Shown here piece after piece: positions 38,620 through 48,003 of a DNA stretch of 64,000 nucleotides (positions within the stretch are counted from its first letter, which is position 1; each line of letters begins with the position of its first letter). This DNA is from Rhodanobacter sp. LX-99. GTDB lineage: Bacteria > Pseudomonadota > Gammaproteobacteria > Xanthomonadales > Rhodanobacteraceae. The DNA lies in assembly GCF_018599185.1 (NCBI RefSeq), contig NZ_JAHFVL010000002.1:674041-738040 (forward strand). Reading direction: 5' to 3'. A program made the position numbers and the translations under genes. The notes under the pieces are model-generated. The model was not told the DNA's origin and did no database searches. It saw only the letters and a list, made by a program, of their open reading frames with translations.

Positions 38620-40269
38620 ACAGTCATCCCGAGTTGATTTGGATAGCCATCTTGGATGTGCATGGTGTTCGGGCGAATATAGATCCTGATCTGGCCGCGA
38701 ATCAAAGCGCCGGTAATGCGCAAACAGCCTGAATGGCGGTGAAAGTGCGCTTTGTGCGCCCCTGCGATGAATCGCAGTGAATTTCTCTCGGCCGATGCAC
38801 GGAGTTCCGTCCGCAGGCGACTCTGTATCCGCATGCCGTAATGGCCACGCGCAGTTGGAATTGCGTGCGCATGCAGCGTGAGTCAGCGTTCTTGACGTGG
38901 GCTAACCCTTGCGTTTGCGCCAACGCATCGCGGACTATGCCAAGGTATGGCGTGCACATACCGTGCACGTTTCCAGGCGGCGGATACGCAACTGTCTCGG
39001 GTCGAAACGAGTGACGGCGGGCGTCCCGAAGTATTGCGGGCGGCTCATGTTTTACCTCGCCGCGGGCCGATTCGGCGTGACGCGTTTTCCATGGCGAGCG
39101 GCGGGCGAGCGGCGGCTTGAGATACGGCGACACGGCTGGCCGCGGCGCCATCAGAAGGCTGTCTTGTAGCGGGGCAACGTCCGTGCCGGGCCAAACCCGG
39201 CCGGCGGATGTTCTGCAGCCGGATCGTTCCCGGCGTCAGTGCAGAATGTTCAGATGGAACATCAGCCAACCGGCCAACGCACTGAGCACCAGACAAACAG
39301 CAAGCCAGAATCCTCGGGAGTTTTTATCCCAGGCAGGCTTTTTCTTGTCGTTTCCCATGTTTTTTTCGCACCAGACAGGTGGCAGCCGAACACGACGTGG
39401 ATGGTTGCTAACGAGGGCTAGTATCGTGCCAAACCAAGGTGCAGACGCTGTTGGACATTGAATATGGCGACTCCAGGTACCGATTTGCGATGGATGCCGC
39501 AGTTTGACTCGAGTGCCAAAGTGGGACAGTGCGTGGCGGGGCGCGCTGGTTTGCATAGAGTGTAACGGCTCAGCGCTTTCTGCACAGGCAGGCCGCAAAA
39601 GTACCGCGATGGGCGGCATGGTTCCTCGGACATGCGTATCTGGCGTTCGGCCATGCCGCGCTGCCGCGCATGGCCCTCGGCGTGGGAACTCCTGCTCCGT
39701 CCGCCAGCGCGGTGCAGCGGCGGCCGGTGAGCATCCGGCCGTTTGTTCGGGCGAAGAAGGAACGATCAGGCAGATGCCCCCTCGTGATTCTTCATGGGCC
39801 GACGGCCTTCTTCGACTTCATTGCGAATGGCCTTCCATATCTCATGGTGTTGTGGCGACACTCGATCACGTCGGCCATGCGATGACTGGAAAGATCAGCC
39901 TGTGCGTGGCGATTCCATCGTCGTTGATTCCGGGTCGGATGTCGCCAACTCATGCCGATTTCACTTGCTGGCAGATCCCAGGCTGCGCGTTTTGTCGTGT
40001 TATCCATAATCAATCAACGTCGCCATATATTCGATGGCTCGTGATGTTTCCTTCACACGGCATGTGGCATCCACTGATCCATTTTCATGTCTGATTCTCA
40101 ATCCGGTTATTGAACCGCGGGGTTCGGGAAGCCCGGCCGCAGAAAAATGAATTTACGCTTTACCGGGCGCCGACTGCCTGGTCGAAATCCCGGATTTACT
40201 GCGTTACGTGTTGTTTAATGTCGATTCCAGGATGGCCTAGTGGATTGTAATCTTCGAGGCCTATTAACC
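38620..40269. other. Gene-poor 1.65-kb divergent region between tviB-like gene and wza
   Basis: No convincing long gene is seen. Open frames of up to 196 codons exist, but their predicted proteins lack recognisable domains and have coding composition unlike the neighbours. GC content falls to the right of about 39400. The only plausible gene is a 40-codon ORF at 39236-39358 (listed separately). A small hairpin (GCCGGG-N5-CCCGGC) lies at 39185-39201. The promoters of both polysaccharide transcription units must lie here, but none could be placed confidently. Confidence 0.6.
39236..39358 (-). CDS. Possible 40-residue single-pass membrane protein
   Basis: This 40-codon ORF begins MGNDKKKPAWDKNSRGFW and continues into one hydrophobic helix (LAVCLVLSALAGWLMF). 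It ends HLNILH then TGA. A basic, Lys-rich N-terminus followed by a helix predicts N-in topology. No strong ribosome binding site is seen, only an A-rich leader. It is the most protein-like reading frame in the surrounding gap. It could be a chance ORF. Confidence 0.35.
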   Translation of the reverse strand: MGNDKKKPAWDKNSRGFWLAVCLVLSALAGWLMFHLNILH

Positions 40270-41376
40270 ATGAAAAAAAGTCGCGCCTTTATCATTCTGA
40301 GTTTCGCGTTGCTCGTTAACGGTTGCGTGTTGGCGCCGGGACAACGCATGTCTGGCGAAGGGCTGGTTCGCGGTACACCGACGGACAGCAGCCAGGTCCA
40401 GTTGGTGACGATCACTCCGCAACTGTTGACGCAGGACAATGCAGCGGTATTGAGCGCCACGGTGCCGCAGGCGCTGTTGTCGTACAAGCCGGAGCCTTAC
40501 CGCGTTGGCCCCGGCGATACGCTCTACATCACGGTCTGGGACCATCCGGAACTGACATCGCCTGCCGGATCACAGCAGCAGACGGCAGCCAATGGCCGCT
40601 TGGTTCGTTCGGATGGCACGATGTTCTATCCGTACGTGGGTTCCGTGAAAGTCGCGGGAATGACGATCGAAGAGGTGCGCCAGGACATCAGCACGAAGAT
40701 CGCCAAGTATGTGGAGAGGCCGCAGGTGGATGTCGGCGTCGTCGGCTATAACAGCCAGCACGTGCTGCTGCAGGGTGCTTTCAAGAATACCGCTCCGCAG
40801 CCGATCACGACGGTTCCGCTGACCTTGGGGCAGGCGCTTGGCACGGCAGCGGTCAATGCCGATCAGGCCAACATGTCCGATCTGATATTGACCCGCGACG
40901 GGCAGGATTACCACCTGGACCTGACTGCCTTGGGCAACGGCCACGGCATTGCGCAGGATATTTACCTGAAGCCGGGAGACCGCCTGCTGCTTCCTTTCAA
41001 CGACACCCAGGAGGTGTACGTGATGGGAGAGGTGCTGCATCCCCTGGCCGTCACCTTCAGGAGCGTTTCCGACATTTCGCTGACGCAGGCGCTGGGTCGC
41101 GCGGGCGGCCTCAACCCCGTCACTTCCGATGGCAGGGAGGTGTACGTCATTCGTGGTGCGAAGAATCTGGAAAACGCTCCGGCCAAGGTCTTTCAGCTTG
41201 ATGCCCGTTCGCCCACGGCGTTCGCACTGGGAGACCAGTTCAGGGTAAAGCCCGGCGACGTGGTGTTTGTCGGCGCGGCTGGCGTGACTCGCTGGAACCG
41301 CGTGTTGAGCCAGTTGTTGCCATCGGCCACCCTGCTCAGCAGCGCAGCCGCTGCAAACTACAGCGCGACCCACTGA
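40270..41376 (+). CDS. wza: Wza-type polysaccharide export lipoprotein
   Basis: A 368-residue outer-membrane polysaccharide export protein, forming the translocation channel for the polymer. The lipoprotein signal peptide ends LLVNGC (Cys at about residue 18; Asn at -2 is unusual). Poly_export block YRVGPGDTLYITVWDHPELT near 77-96, SDGTMFYPYVGSVKVAGMT, and two or three SLBB-like segments (VLLQGAFKNTAPQPI, VYVMGEVLHPLAVTFRS, FRVKPGDVVFVGAAG) follow. The start MKKSRAF at 40270 was chosen because it opens the signal peptide. Wzb and Wzc partners are 18-20 kb away on the other strand, which is an unusual split. Confidence 0.93.
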   Translation: MKKSRAFIILSFALLVNGCVLAPGQRMSGEGLVRGTPTDSSQVQLVTITPQLLTQDNAAVLSATVPQALLSYKPEPYRVGPGDTLYITVWDHPELTSPAGSQQQTAANGRLVRSDGTMFYPYVGSVKVAGMTIEEVRQDISTKIAKYVERPQVDVGVVGYNSQHVLLQGAFKNTAPQPITTVPLTLGQALGTAAVNADQANMSDLILTRDGQDYHLDLTALGNGHGIAQDIYLKPGDRLLLPFNDTQEVYVMGEVLHPLAVTFRSVSDISLTQALGRAGGLNPVTSDGREVYVIRGAKNLENAPAKVFQLDARSPTAFALGDQFRVKPGDVVFVGAAGVTRWNRVLSQLLPSATLLSSAAAANYSATH

Positions 41377-41980
41377 GGCGATTCAGCCACTCACAGGTGA
41401 AGCGAAACCATCGGCCGGCAGCGAGCGCGCTGTCGGTCGATGTCGTGCGAGTGGCCCGCCCCGAAGGGGATGTGCGTAGCCATCCGGTATGCGTATTACT
41501 ACGGCCTGGCCGTTGCTGCTGCGGGCGGCCAGTCCCTGTCGTTTCGCTCCATGGCGGGCAGGCAGTCGAATTCGCGGTCCGGAAGTCTATTCAGCGCGTG
41601 GACAGGCTCCGTTCAGTCCATGAAAATCAGGCCGATTATCGTGGAACGCAATTTGAACAAATGATTGACGAAATGGTCATCTAAGGCATGTGGGGCTGAA
41701 TAAATGGTTTGCACTACGTAAGCACCAGCACCCAAAGATGGTAGGTTCCTAAGTCTGAGATTAGAACAAGTTCGTTTTTCCTAGCAATGACTGTCGGATT
41801 ATCCCATGGGCGTCAACTTGTTTTTCCATCGGGTAAAACGGCGATTCGCCAATCATCAATCCACAGGTCCATAGGCGCAGACCGTCGGGGTTTTCACGGC
41901 TCGATGTCTGCATCACTCACAATTTGAGCTCGGCTGGAATCAGGGGGATCCACTCGAGGTTGGTCGGAGGTAGAGATGCC
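41377..41980. other. 600-bp gap between wza and the WecA-type transferase gene
   Basis: No convincing gene. Short frames (for example 41440-41664) have no recognisable product. The segment 41690-41900 is clearly richer in A+T than flanking DNA and could hold a promoter for the downstream transferase. A TTGACG at 41665-41670 lacks a convincing -10 partner. Confidence 0.5.
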
Positions 41981-43183
41981 ATGCACGAACCACGGCTAGT
42001 CGTTGATTGTCTGGTTGCTGCATGCACATCGGCCCTGGCCATTGTCGTGCTGCGCCGGTTCGCTGTCTCGCTGGGACTGGTGGATCACCCCGATCAGCGC
42101 AAACAGCATATTGGTGACGTGCCGCTGGTTGGGGGACTCGCAATCTTCATGGGAGTGGCCGCAGGGGCGGCTGGCCACGGCCAGTTCCAGGAATTCGAGA
42201 TGGTTCTGTTGGGCACTGCCGCCGTGCTTGTCATGCTCGGCGCGCTGGATGACCGCTTCGACCTCAGCGTGCGGGATCGACTGCTGATTCAGACCATCGT
42301 CATCCTGACGGTCATCGCCAGCACCGGCGTTTACATCCACACGCTGGGGACTCTCTTTGGCCATAAAGTGGCGTTGGGCTGGACCGGCGTTCCGTTGACG
42401 GTGATCGCCGTCATCGGCCTGGTGAATGCGTTCAACATGATGGACGGCATCGACGGCCTCGCCGGCAGCCTGGAATTGGTCAGCATCGCCGCCATCATCC
42501 TGTTTGCCGATCCCACGCCCTTGCATGGAGTCATCGCGTTGCTGGCCTTGCTGGCCGCCGCGTCGTTGCCTTACCTCGTCGCCAACCAGGGTTTCATGGG
42601 CGGAAAGATCTTCCTGGGTGATGCCGGAAGCATGTTGATCGGCTATCTGTTGGCCTGGGCGCTTATCCGCATGAGCCAGATACCCCAGACGCAGTTGTCG
42701 CCCGTCAATGTGCTGTGGTGCGTGGCGCTGCCGGTCTTCGACACTTTTGCGGTGATGTATCGGCGCATGCGCCAGGGCAGGTCACCGTTCAAGCCAGATC
42801 GTGGGCACATCCACCATATCCTGCTGGGAACGGGCCTTGGACCTCGTACGACCTTGGCTGCACTCGTCGCACTCGCTTCCAGCCTCGCGCTCATCGGTGC
42901 ATTCATCAGCAGCGCAGCCCACTCGGCGGGTACGAACCTGGCCACATTCTGCGTGGCCATGGGCGTGTACGCGGTGACGGTCACACATGTATGGCTGCGC
43001 CAGGAAGCCCGCCAGCGCGGGGCGCCCGATTCGCAACATGCCGTCGACGCGGCCATCAATTCGTCGAACGCCGTCCGGGAATCCGATTCGGATGAGCTTG
43101 CCGGGCAGAAGGATGGGCTCATGCTTGAGGAAAGCGACAAAACCGAGGCGTACGGTCCGGCGCGACGATCATCCCGTCGTTGA
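41981..43183 (+). CDS. Undecaprenyl-phosphate sugar-1-phosphate transferase (WecA/glycosyltransferase family 4 type)
   Basis: A 400-residue polytopic membrane enzyme that transfers a HexNAc-1-phosphate from UDP-sugar to undecaprenyl phosphate, the first step of repeat-unit assembly. The MraY/WecA superfamily motifs are intact: RKQHIGDVPLVGG near 40-52, ALDDRFDLS (Asp90, Asp91), NAFNMMDGIDGLAG (150-162), FLGDAGSMLIGYLLAW (211-226) and the HIHH loop (276-279). The C-terminal roughly 50 residues are polar. A GGAGG site precedes ATG 41981; the alternate upstream in-frame start lacks homology. It lies downstream of wza on the same strand. Confidence 0.92.
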   Translation: MHEPRLVVDCLVAACTSALAIVVLRRFAVSLGLVDHPDQRKQHIGDVPLVGGLAIFMGVAAGAAGHGQFQEFEMVLLGTAAVLVMLGALDDRFDLSVRDRLLIQTIVILTVIASTGVYIHTLGTLFGHKVALGWTGVPLTVIAVIGLVNAFNMMDGIDGLAGSLELVSIAAIILFADPTPLHGVIALLALLAAASLPYLVANQGFMGGKIFLGDAGSMLIGYLLAWALIRMSQIPQTQLSPVNVLWCVALPVFDTFAVMYRRMRQGRSPFKPDRGHIHHILLGTGLGPRTTLAALVALASSLALIGAFISSAAHSAGTNLATFCVAMGVYAVTVTHVWLRQEARQRGAPDSQHAVDAAINSSNAVRESDSDELAGQKDGLMLEESDKTEAYGPARRSSRR

Positions 43184-43241
43184 CCCACGGCGGAATGATC
43201 CACGGCAGGCACGTCACGCTGGAGAGGATGATTTGCAGGTC

Positions 43242-44678
43242 TCAGGATCGGGGCCGCCTGACTCCGCGGAACTCGATCGTCGCGCCATTGGCGACCTTCT
43301 TTACGCTGCCCTCGACGTCGTTCGCGTACTCGAAAGAGTGTTCCAGCATCAGATGGCCCTTGCTGATGCGCATCTCGTTGCTCGTGCTCAGGAACGACAT
43401 GGAAGCAGCGCGTGCGCCATGCTTCACCACATTTCCGGAAATGACCACCCGGTCGATCTTCCGTGCATTGTCGGGCGACTTGTCTTCGGCGAAGTTGATG
43501 CAGGTCGCGTGGATGTCGGCGAACACGTTGCCCGCGCATACCAGACCGTTCGCGCCAAGCACGCCGATCACGCCCATCTGCGGCCGTATGCCGATGAACG
43601 TATTGCCGGTGACCACCGTGTTGATGGCATTCCGGCTGGTTCGGGAAGCGATGGCGCCGAGGCGTATCGCATCGCCGCCTGGCCCGGACCCCGGCGGCGA
43701 GCGCTGAAAGGTGCAGCCACTGATCTGCGTGCCGCTCAAGCCCTTGACCGCCACGTCGACGCGTATCGAGTTGAGGAAGTGGCAGTTCAGCACGCTGAGA
43801 TTGTCCGGCCTGTCCGTGGCGGTCTTGGCCTTGGTCGAGGTGTCGATGCCCCAGTAGCAGTTCGTGAACTCGCAGTCCGACACGACCCAGTCGTGGATGT
43901 TGTCGCCGACCTGATGTCCGTTGAAGAACGTGATGCCCGCTGTGTTCACGGAATCGATGTCGACGAATCGGCAACGGGCGATGGTCACGTGGCGGTACAC
44001 GCTCCAGTTGTGGTCGGGCTCGAAATCGATGCCGCCCACCGAACGGGAAAGTTTCGCGTTGCCGATATTCCGGAAGACGCAGTTCTCCACCGTAAGCCCG
44101 TCGCAATCGATGACGGACAACCCGTTGCGGTTGTCCTTGACCGCGCCGTCGAACACGCAGTCGCGCACGGCGATGCGCTGGTTGTGGCGTTCGGTGCTCG
44201 CGAGCGTCCCCGAACCGACATACATGCCGTCCCCGCGAAAGCCGTAAAACATCACCCGTTCGACGGTCAGGTCCGAGGTGGCATTGACGGCGAGCAGGTA
44301 GAAGTACTGCTCGTAGCCGAATTCGGCCACCCGCCCGTCGAGCTTCAGATCGTGCAGGTGGATGTCGCGCATGTTGTCCGCGACGCGGCGGCTGCCGCCG
44401 TCGCGTATGTGGGTGACGAGCATGAACTCGCTGGCCAGCGTCTTGTCGTATGCCTTCAGCTCGCTGGCATGTCCCTCGCCGTACAGCTCGAAGCCGGACT
44501 TGAGGTTCAGCTGTTTCACGGGATAGACCCCGGCGGGCACGAACACCTTGCCGGCAGCGGCAATCGCGGCCTGGATGCCGCCTGTGCAGTCGTACGTGCT
44601 GTGGCCGGCACGGATGGCGGCATGTTCCGACGCGGGGATGAAATCCAGTACGTTCGCCTTTTGCAACGAGGATGGCAT
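43242..44678 (-). CDS. Right-handed parallel beta-helix protein (pectate-lyase-like fold)
   Basis: A 478-residue protein. The N-terminus (about 10-70: DFIPASEHAAIRAG..TYDCTGGIQAAIAAAGKVFVPAGVYPVKQLNLKSG) resembles the Pectate_lyase_3 start seen in polysaccharide-cleaving enzymes and phage tailspikes. The remainder is a beta-helix with repeated short N/C/G turns (VIDCDGLTVENCVFRNIGNA, VVSDCEFTNCYWGID, VSGCTF-like turns). No signal peptide or anchor is seen at the chosen ATG, which has a good GGAGG site 7 bases upstream; an N-terminal extension would not add one. It lies inside the polysaccharide cluster, so a polymer-modifying or depolymerising lyase/hydrolase is likely. Catalytic residues were not identified. 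Confidence 0.8.
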   Translation of the reverse strand: MPSSLQKANVLDFIPASEHAAIRAGHSTYDCTGGIQAAIAAAGKVFVPAGVYPVKQLNLKSGFELYGEGHASELKAYDKTLASEFMLVTHIRDGGSRRVADNMRDIHLHDLKLDGRVAEFGYEQYFYLLAVNATSDLTVERVMFYGFRGDGMYVGSGTLASTERHNQRIAVRDCVFDGAVKDNRNGLSVIDCDGLTVENCVFRNIGNAKLSRSVGGIDFEPDHNWSVYRHVTIARCRFVDIDSVNTAGITFFNGHQVGDNIHDWVVSDCEFTNCYWGIDTSTKAKTATDRPDNLSVLNCHFLNSIRVDVAVKGLSGTQISGCTFQRSPPGSGPGGDAIRLGAIASRTSRNAINTVVTGNTFIGIRPQMGVIGVLGANGLVCAGNVFADIHATCINFAEDKSPDNARKIDRVVISGNVVKHGARAASMSFLSTSNEMRISKGHLMLEHSFEYANDVEGSVKKVANGATIEFRGVRRPRS

Positions 44679-44828
44679 GGCGCAGCCTCCGGTTGTGTAG
44701 GACTTCTGTGACGGGAGTGATGGCTCCAGCGGAGCCATCGGTCGAGTCTAACGCGGGAGAAGTTCTGGCTCTGAACCTTACATGACTTGCGTCACGGGAA
44801 GGTTCGTCGTGCTGTTTCATATGGACGC

Positions 44829-45992
44829 CTAAATGGACGATTCGGCGGATGCCTCAGGCAGGTTGCACAGCTCCGCATAGACTGCCATGGTGCGCTGGAT
44901 GACGATGCGTTCATCGAACTGCGTCCGTGCCTTGCGGCGCGCCGCTTCGCCCAGTCGACGCGCGAATTCGGGGTGGTCCTGCAGCCGCGCGATCGCCTGC
45001 GCCAGCGCGTCGCTGTTTCCCAGCGGAACCAGCAGTCCGTCGACGCCGTCGGATACCACTTCGCGACAGCCCGGCACATCCGTGGTGATCAATGGAAGCC
45101 CGCAGGCGGCCGCCTCGACCAGGGTCCGCGGCAATCCTTCTCGATAGCTCGGCAGCACCACGATATCGACCGATCCGAGCAGGCCGATCATGTCGTCGAC
45201 GTGGCCGAGCCAGGTCAGCAGGCCCTCGTCGACCCATCCGCGTATCGTCAGCTCGGGCACCGCGGCGGGGTTGCCGGGATCCGGCGTGCCGGCGAGCAGG
45301 GCATGGAGCGTGCGGCCCTGGCGGCGCAGCTGCCGGATCGCGGCGACGTATTCGCCGACGCCCTTGTCCCAGAGCAGGCGGCTGGCCAGCAGCACGCGCG
45401 GGCATCCATCGTCGGATGCCTGCCGGGATATCCCGGCGAATTGCGCGCAATCCACGCCCGAGCCGCGAATCAGGCGGATATGTGCCGGGTCGACCAGTCC
45501 GGCCCGCCGGAACAGTTCGGCGTCGTCCGCATTCTGCAGGATGAGTCGTGCGCCACGGCCGCCGAGTGCCAGCCGCAGCAAGCCGCGCACCACCGGCCGC
45601 AACAGCCGCGCCTTCAAGTGCGAGCTGGTGAATACGTAGCCCATTCCCGCCACGGCATTCACCCTGGCGGGAATGCCGGCCAGCCGCGCCGCCAGCGAGC
45701 CGTACACGGCGCACTTGATGGTGAAGCCATGGACCAGCGTGGGCCGTTCGCGCCGCAGCAGGTGCGTCAGGTGCCACAGCAACGCCAGCTCGCGCAGCGG
45801 GTTCAAGCTGCGCCGCTGCATCGGCAACGGTTCCCAGCGCAGGCCCAGGGCGCGCAATCTGTCGCCATACGGTCCGGGTGGAGAAATCAGCAGCACGTCG
45901 TAGCCGGCCCGCTGCAACGACGTCGCCAGCGCGCGCCGGAAGTTGTAGAGGTACCAGTCGGTGTTGGCGAACAGGACGGCTTTCATGTGCAC
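44829..45992 (-). CDS. Glycosyltransferase family 4 (PglA-like)
   Basis: A 387-residue GT-B enzyme. The N-terminal domain contains KAVLFANTDWYLYNFRRAL and LVHGFTIKCAVYGSLAARLAG. The C-terminal nucleotide-sugar domain contains RVLLASRLLWDKGVGEYV, LTIRGWVDEG and the EX7E motif in SYREGLPRTLVEAAACGLPLI. The N-terminus resembles PglA/Wlb-type enzymes that add N-acetylgalactosamine-type sugars to lipid-linked acceptors, so a role in adding an amino sugar to the repeat unit is suggested. It starts 43 bases after the asnB stop and ends 150 bases before the beta-helix gene. Confidence 0.88.
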   Translation of the reverse strand: MHMKAVLFANTDWYLYNFRRALATSLQRAGYDVLLISPPGPYGDRLRALGLRWEPLPMQRRSLNPLRELALLWHLTHLLRRERPTLVHGFTIKCAVYGSLAARLAGIPARVNAVAGMGYVFTSSHLKARLLRPVVRGLLRLALGGRGARLILQNADDAELFRRAGLVDPAHIRLIRGSGVDCAQFAGISRQASDDGCPRVLLASRLLWDKGVGEYVAAIRQLRRQGRTLHALLAGTPDPGNPAAVPELTIRGWVDEGLLTWLGHVDDMIGLLGSVDIVVLPSYREGLPRTLVEAAACGLPLITTDVPGCREVVSDGVDGLLVPLGNSDALAQAIARLQDHPEFARRLGEAARRKARTQFDERIVIQRTMAVYAELCNLPEASAESSI

Positions 45993-46035
45993 GCCCCGCG
46001 CGCAGCCATGGGTGCATGACCACAGGCGCCGGTCG

Positions 46036-48003
46036 TCATGCCGATGCCCTCCGGTTTTCCTCCAGCCAGGCCTGGAACATCAGCACCGTCCACAGTTGAT
46101 GCTGCCAGTTGCGCCGGCCGCTCAGGTGCTCCTTCCACTTCTGCCGGATCGCGGCCGGCTGGAAATAGCCCTCCTGGCGCAGGCGGCTCTCATCGAGCAG
46201 GGCTTCTGCCCAGTCGCGCAAGGGGCCGCGCAGCCAGCTGTCCAGCGGAATGCCGAAGCCCATCTTGGGCCGCTCGACCAGCTCTCTTGGCACATGCCGA
46301 TACAGCACCTGGCGCAGCAGCCATTTTCCTTGCCCGTCACGGATCTTCTGCCGCAGCGGCACGCGCCAGGCCAGCTCCACCACGCGGTGGTCGAGCATCG
46401 GCACGCGGGTCTCCAGGCTGTTGGCCATCGCGGCGCGGTCGACCTTCACCAGGATGTCGTCGGGCAGGTAGGTTTGCGCATCCATCGCCATCATCCACTG
46501 CGCAAGGTTGCCGGCGTGCGGCCACGCTTCGGGAGTGGTCAGCACAGTCGGCGGTTCCTGCGCGCCAAGCACGATCCCGGCCGGGTCCTGCCACTGGCTG
46601 GCGAGGTTGAGGAAGAATGCCTGGCCGCTCGACAGCGTGAGCACGTCCGCGAGCTTCTGCGCCTTGTCGCCCGGCGTGGCCAGGTGCCAGCGCTTCGGCA
46701 GCAACGGCTTGACGCGCTCGAACAACCTGTCCCACGCCGCCGGGGCCACGACGCGCAGCGCGCCCGCCGCGGCACGACGTGCCAGCGGCGGCAGGCGCTG
46801 CGCCTTCTCCCAGGTGGTACGCGCCGCCAGGTAGCGGTTGTAGCCGCCGAACAGTTCATCGCCGCCATCGCCGCTCAGCGCCACCGTCACTTCGCGACGG
46901 GTCAGCTGGCTGATCAGGAAGGTGGGGATCTGCGAGCTGTCGCCGAACGGCTCGCAGAAAATCGCGGGCAGCCGCGGGATGGCGGCCAGCGCATCCGCGG
47001 GATGCACGTACAGTTCGGTGTGCTCCGTGCCGAGATGTCTCGCCACCGCCTTGGCGTGCGCGGCCTCGTCGTAGCCGTTTTCGCTGAAGCCGATGGTGAA
47101 TGTCTTGATCGGCCGATCGCTTTGCGCCTGCATCAGCGCCACGACCGTGCTGCTGTCGATGCCGCCGCTGAGGAACGCGCCCAGCGGCACGTCGGAAAGC
47201 ATCTGCGCGCCGACGCTGGCGCCCAGTTGCGCTTCCAGAGCGTCGGTGGCTGCGGCGTCGGTAGCGATCAGCGGTTCGCCCAGGCCCGCGCTTACCGCTT
47301 CGTTGTAGCGCCAGTAGGGCGCCGGTTGCGCCTCCCGCGGCACATCCGCCGGCATGCGCAGCAGGTGTCCGGGACGCAGCTTGAACACGCCGCGGTAAAT
47401 GGCATGGGGCGCGGGAATGCAGTCGTGGCGCAGCAACAACGCCAGTGCGCCGCGATCGATATCCGCCTGGAAGGCGGCATGCGCCTTCAGCGCCTTCAGC
47501 TCCGAACCGAACAGCAAGGTGTCGCCCTGCCAGCCGTAGTACAGCGGCTTTTCGCCCATCCGGTCGCGCGCCAGCGTGAGCGCGCGCTGCTGGCGATCCC
47601 ACAGGGCGAACGCAAACATGCCGACGCTGGCCTGCAGGGTTCGTTCGACGCCCCAGGCGACGAAGCATGCGAGCAGGGTTTCGGTATCGGAATGCCCGCG
47701 CCACGCCGGCGCGGCATGTTCCGCATGAAGACGCTCGCGCAACTCGAGATGGTTGTAGATCTCGCCGTTGAACACGATGACATGGCGCCCGTCGCTCGAA
47801 TGCATGGGCTGGTGGCCGGCGGGAGAGAGGTCGAGGATCGACAGGCGCCGCTGCGCCAGCGCGATGCCGGCGGCCTCGTCGCACCACGCGCCGCTGTCGT
47901 CGGGGCCGCGATGGCTGAGCCGGGCCGACATCGCCTGTACCTGTGCCAGCAGCGCGTCCCGTGCGCCACCGTGGCGTTGCCAAAGGCCGGTCATGCCGCA
48001 CAT
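46036..48003 (-). CDS. asnB: Glutamine-hydrolysing asparagine synthase-type amidotransferase
   Basis: A 655-residue class II amidotransferase. Processing exposes catalytic Cys2 (MCGMTGLW). The glutaminase domain contains LSHRGPDDSGAW, VFNGEIYNHLELR and RDRMGEKPLYYG. The synthetase domain has the ATP-pyrophosphatase loop LSGGIDSSTV (about 265-275), SGDGGDELFGGYNRY and a long C-terminal region. Within O-antigen and capsule loci such proteins (for example WbpS) amidate sugar carboxylates rather than make asparagine. Here the predicted uronic acid is a plausible target. Overlaps the upstream glycosyltransferase by ATGA. The genuine AsnB role cannot be excluded. Confidence 0.9.
   Translation of the reverse strand: MCGMTGLWQRHGGARDALLAQVQAMSARLSHRGPDDSGAWCDEAAGIALAQRRLSILDLSPAGHQPMHSSDGRHVIVFNGEIYNHLELRERLHAEHAAPAWRGHSDTETLLACFVAWGVERTLQASVGMFAFALWDRQQRALTLARDRMGEKPLYYGWQGDTLLFGSELKALKAHAAFQADIDRGALALLLRHDCIPAPHAIYRGVFKLRPGHLLRMPADVPREAQPAPYWRYNEAVSAGLGEPLIATDAAATDALEAQLGASVGAQMLSDVPLGAFLSGGIDSSTVVALMQAQSDRPIKTFTIGFSENGYDEAAHAKAVARHLGTEHTELYVHPADALAAIPRLPAIFCEPFGDSSQIPTFLISQLTRREVTVALSGDGGDELFGGYNRYLAARTTWEKAQRLPPLARRAAAGALRVVAPAAWDRLFERVKPLLPKRWHLATPGDKAQKLADVLTLSSGQAFFLNLASQWQDPAGIVLGAQEPPTVLTTPEAWPHAGNLAQWMMAMDAQTYLPDDILVKVDRAAMANSLETRVPMLDHRVVELAWRVPLRQKIRDGQGKWLLRQVLYRHVPRELVERPKMGFGIPLDSWLRGPLRDWAEALLDESRLRQEGYFQPAAIRQKWKEHLSGRRNWQHQLWTVLMFQAWLEENRRASA

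Noticed and set aside
39504..40094. 196-codon plus-strand ORF in the gap before wza
   Set aside because: Cys/His/Trp-rich sequence with no domain and composition unlike neighbouring proteins; probably a chance ORF.
41440..41664. 74-codon ORF between wza and the WecA-type gene
   Set aside because: No ribosome binding site, no domain and no hydrophobic organisation suggesting a real protein.
45424..45439. GCCGGGATATCCCGGC palindrome, resembling the repeat array B unit
   Set aside because: It lies within the glycosyltransferase coding region, is a single copy and is not in a 21-bp array.
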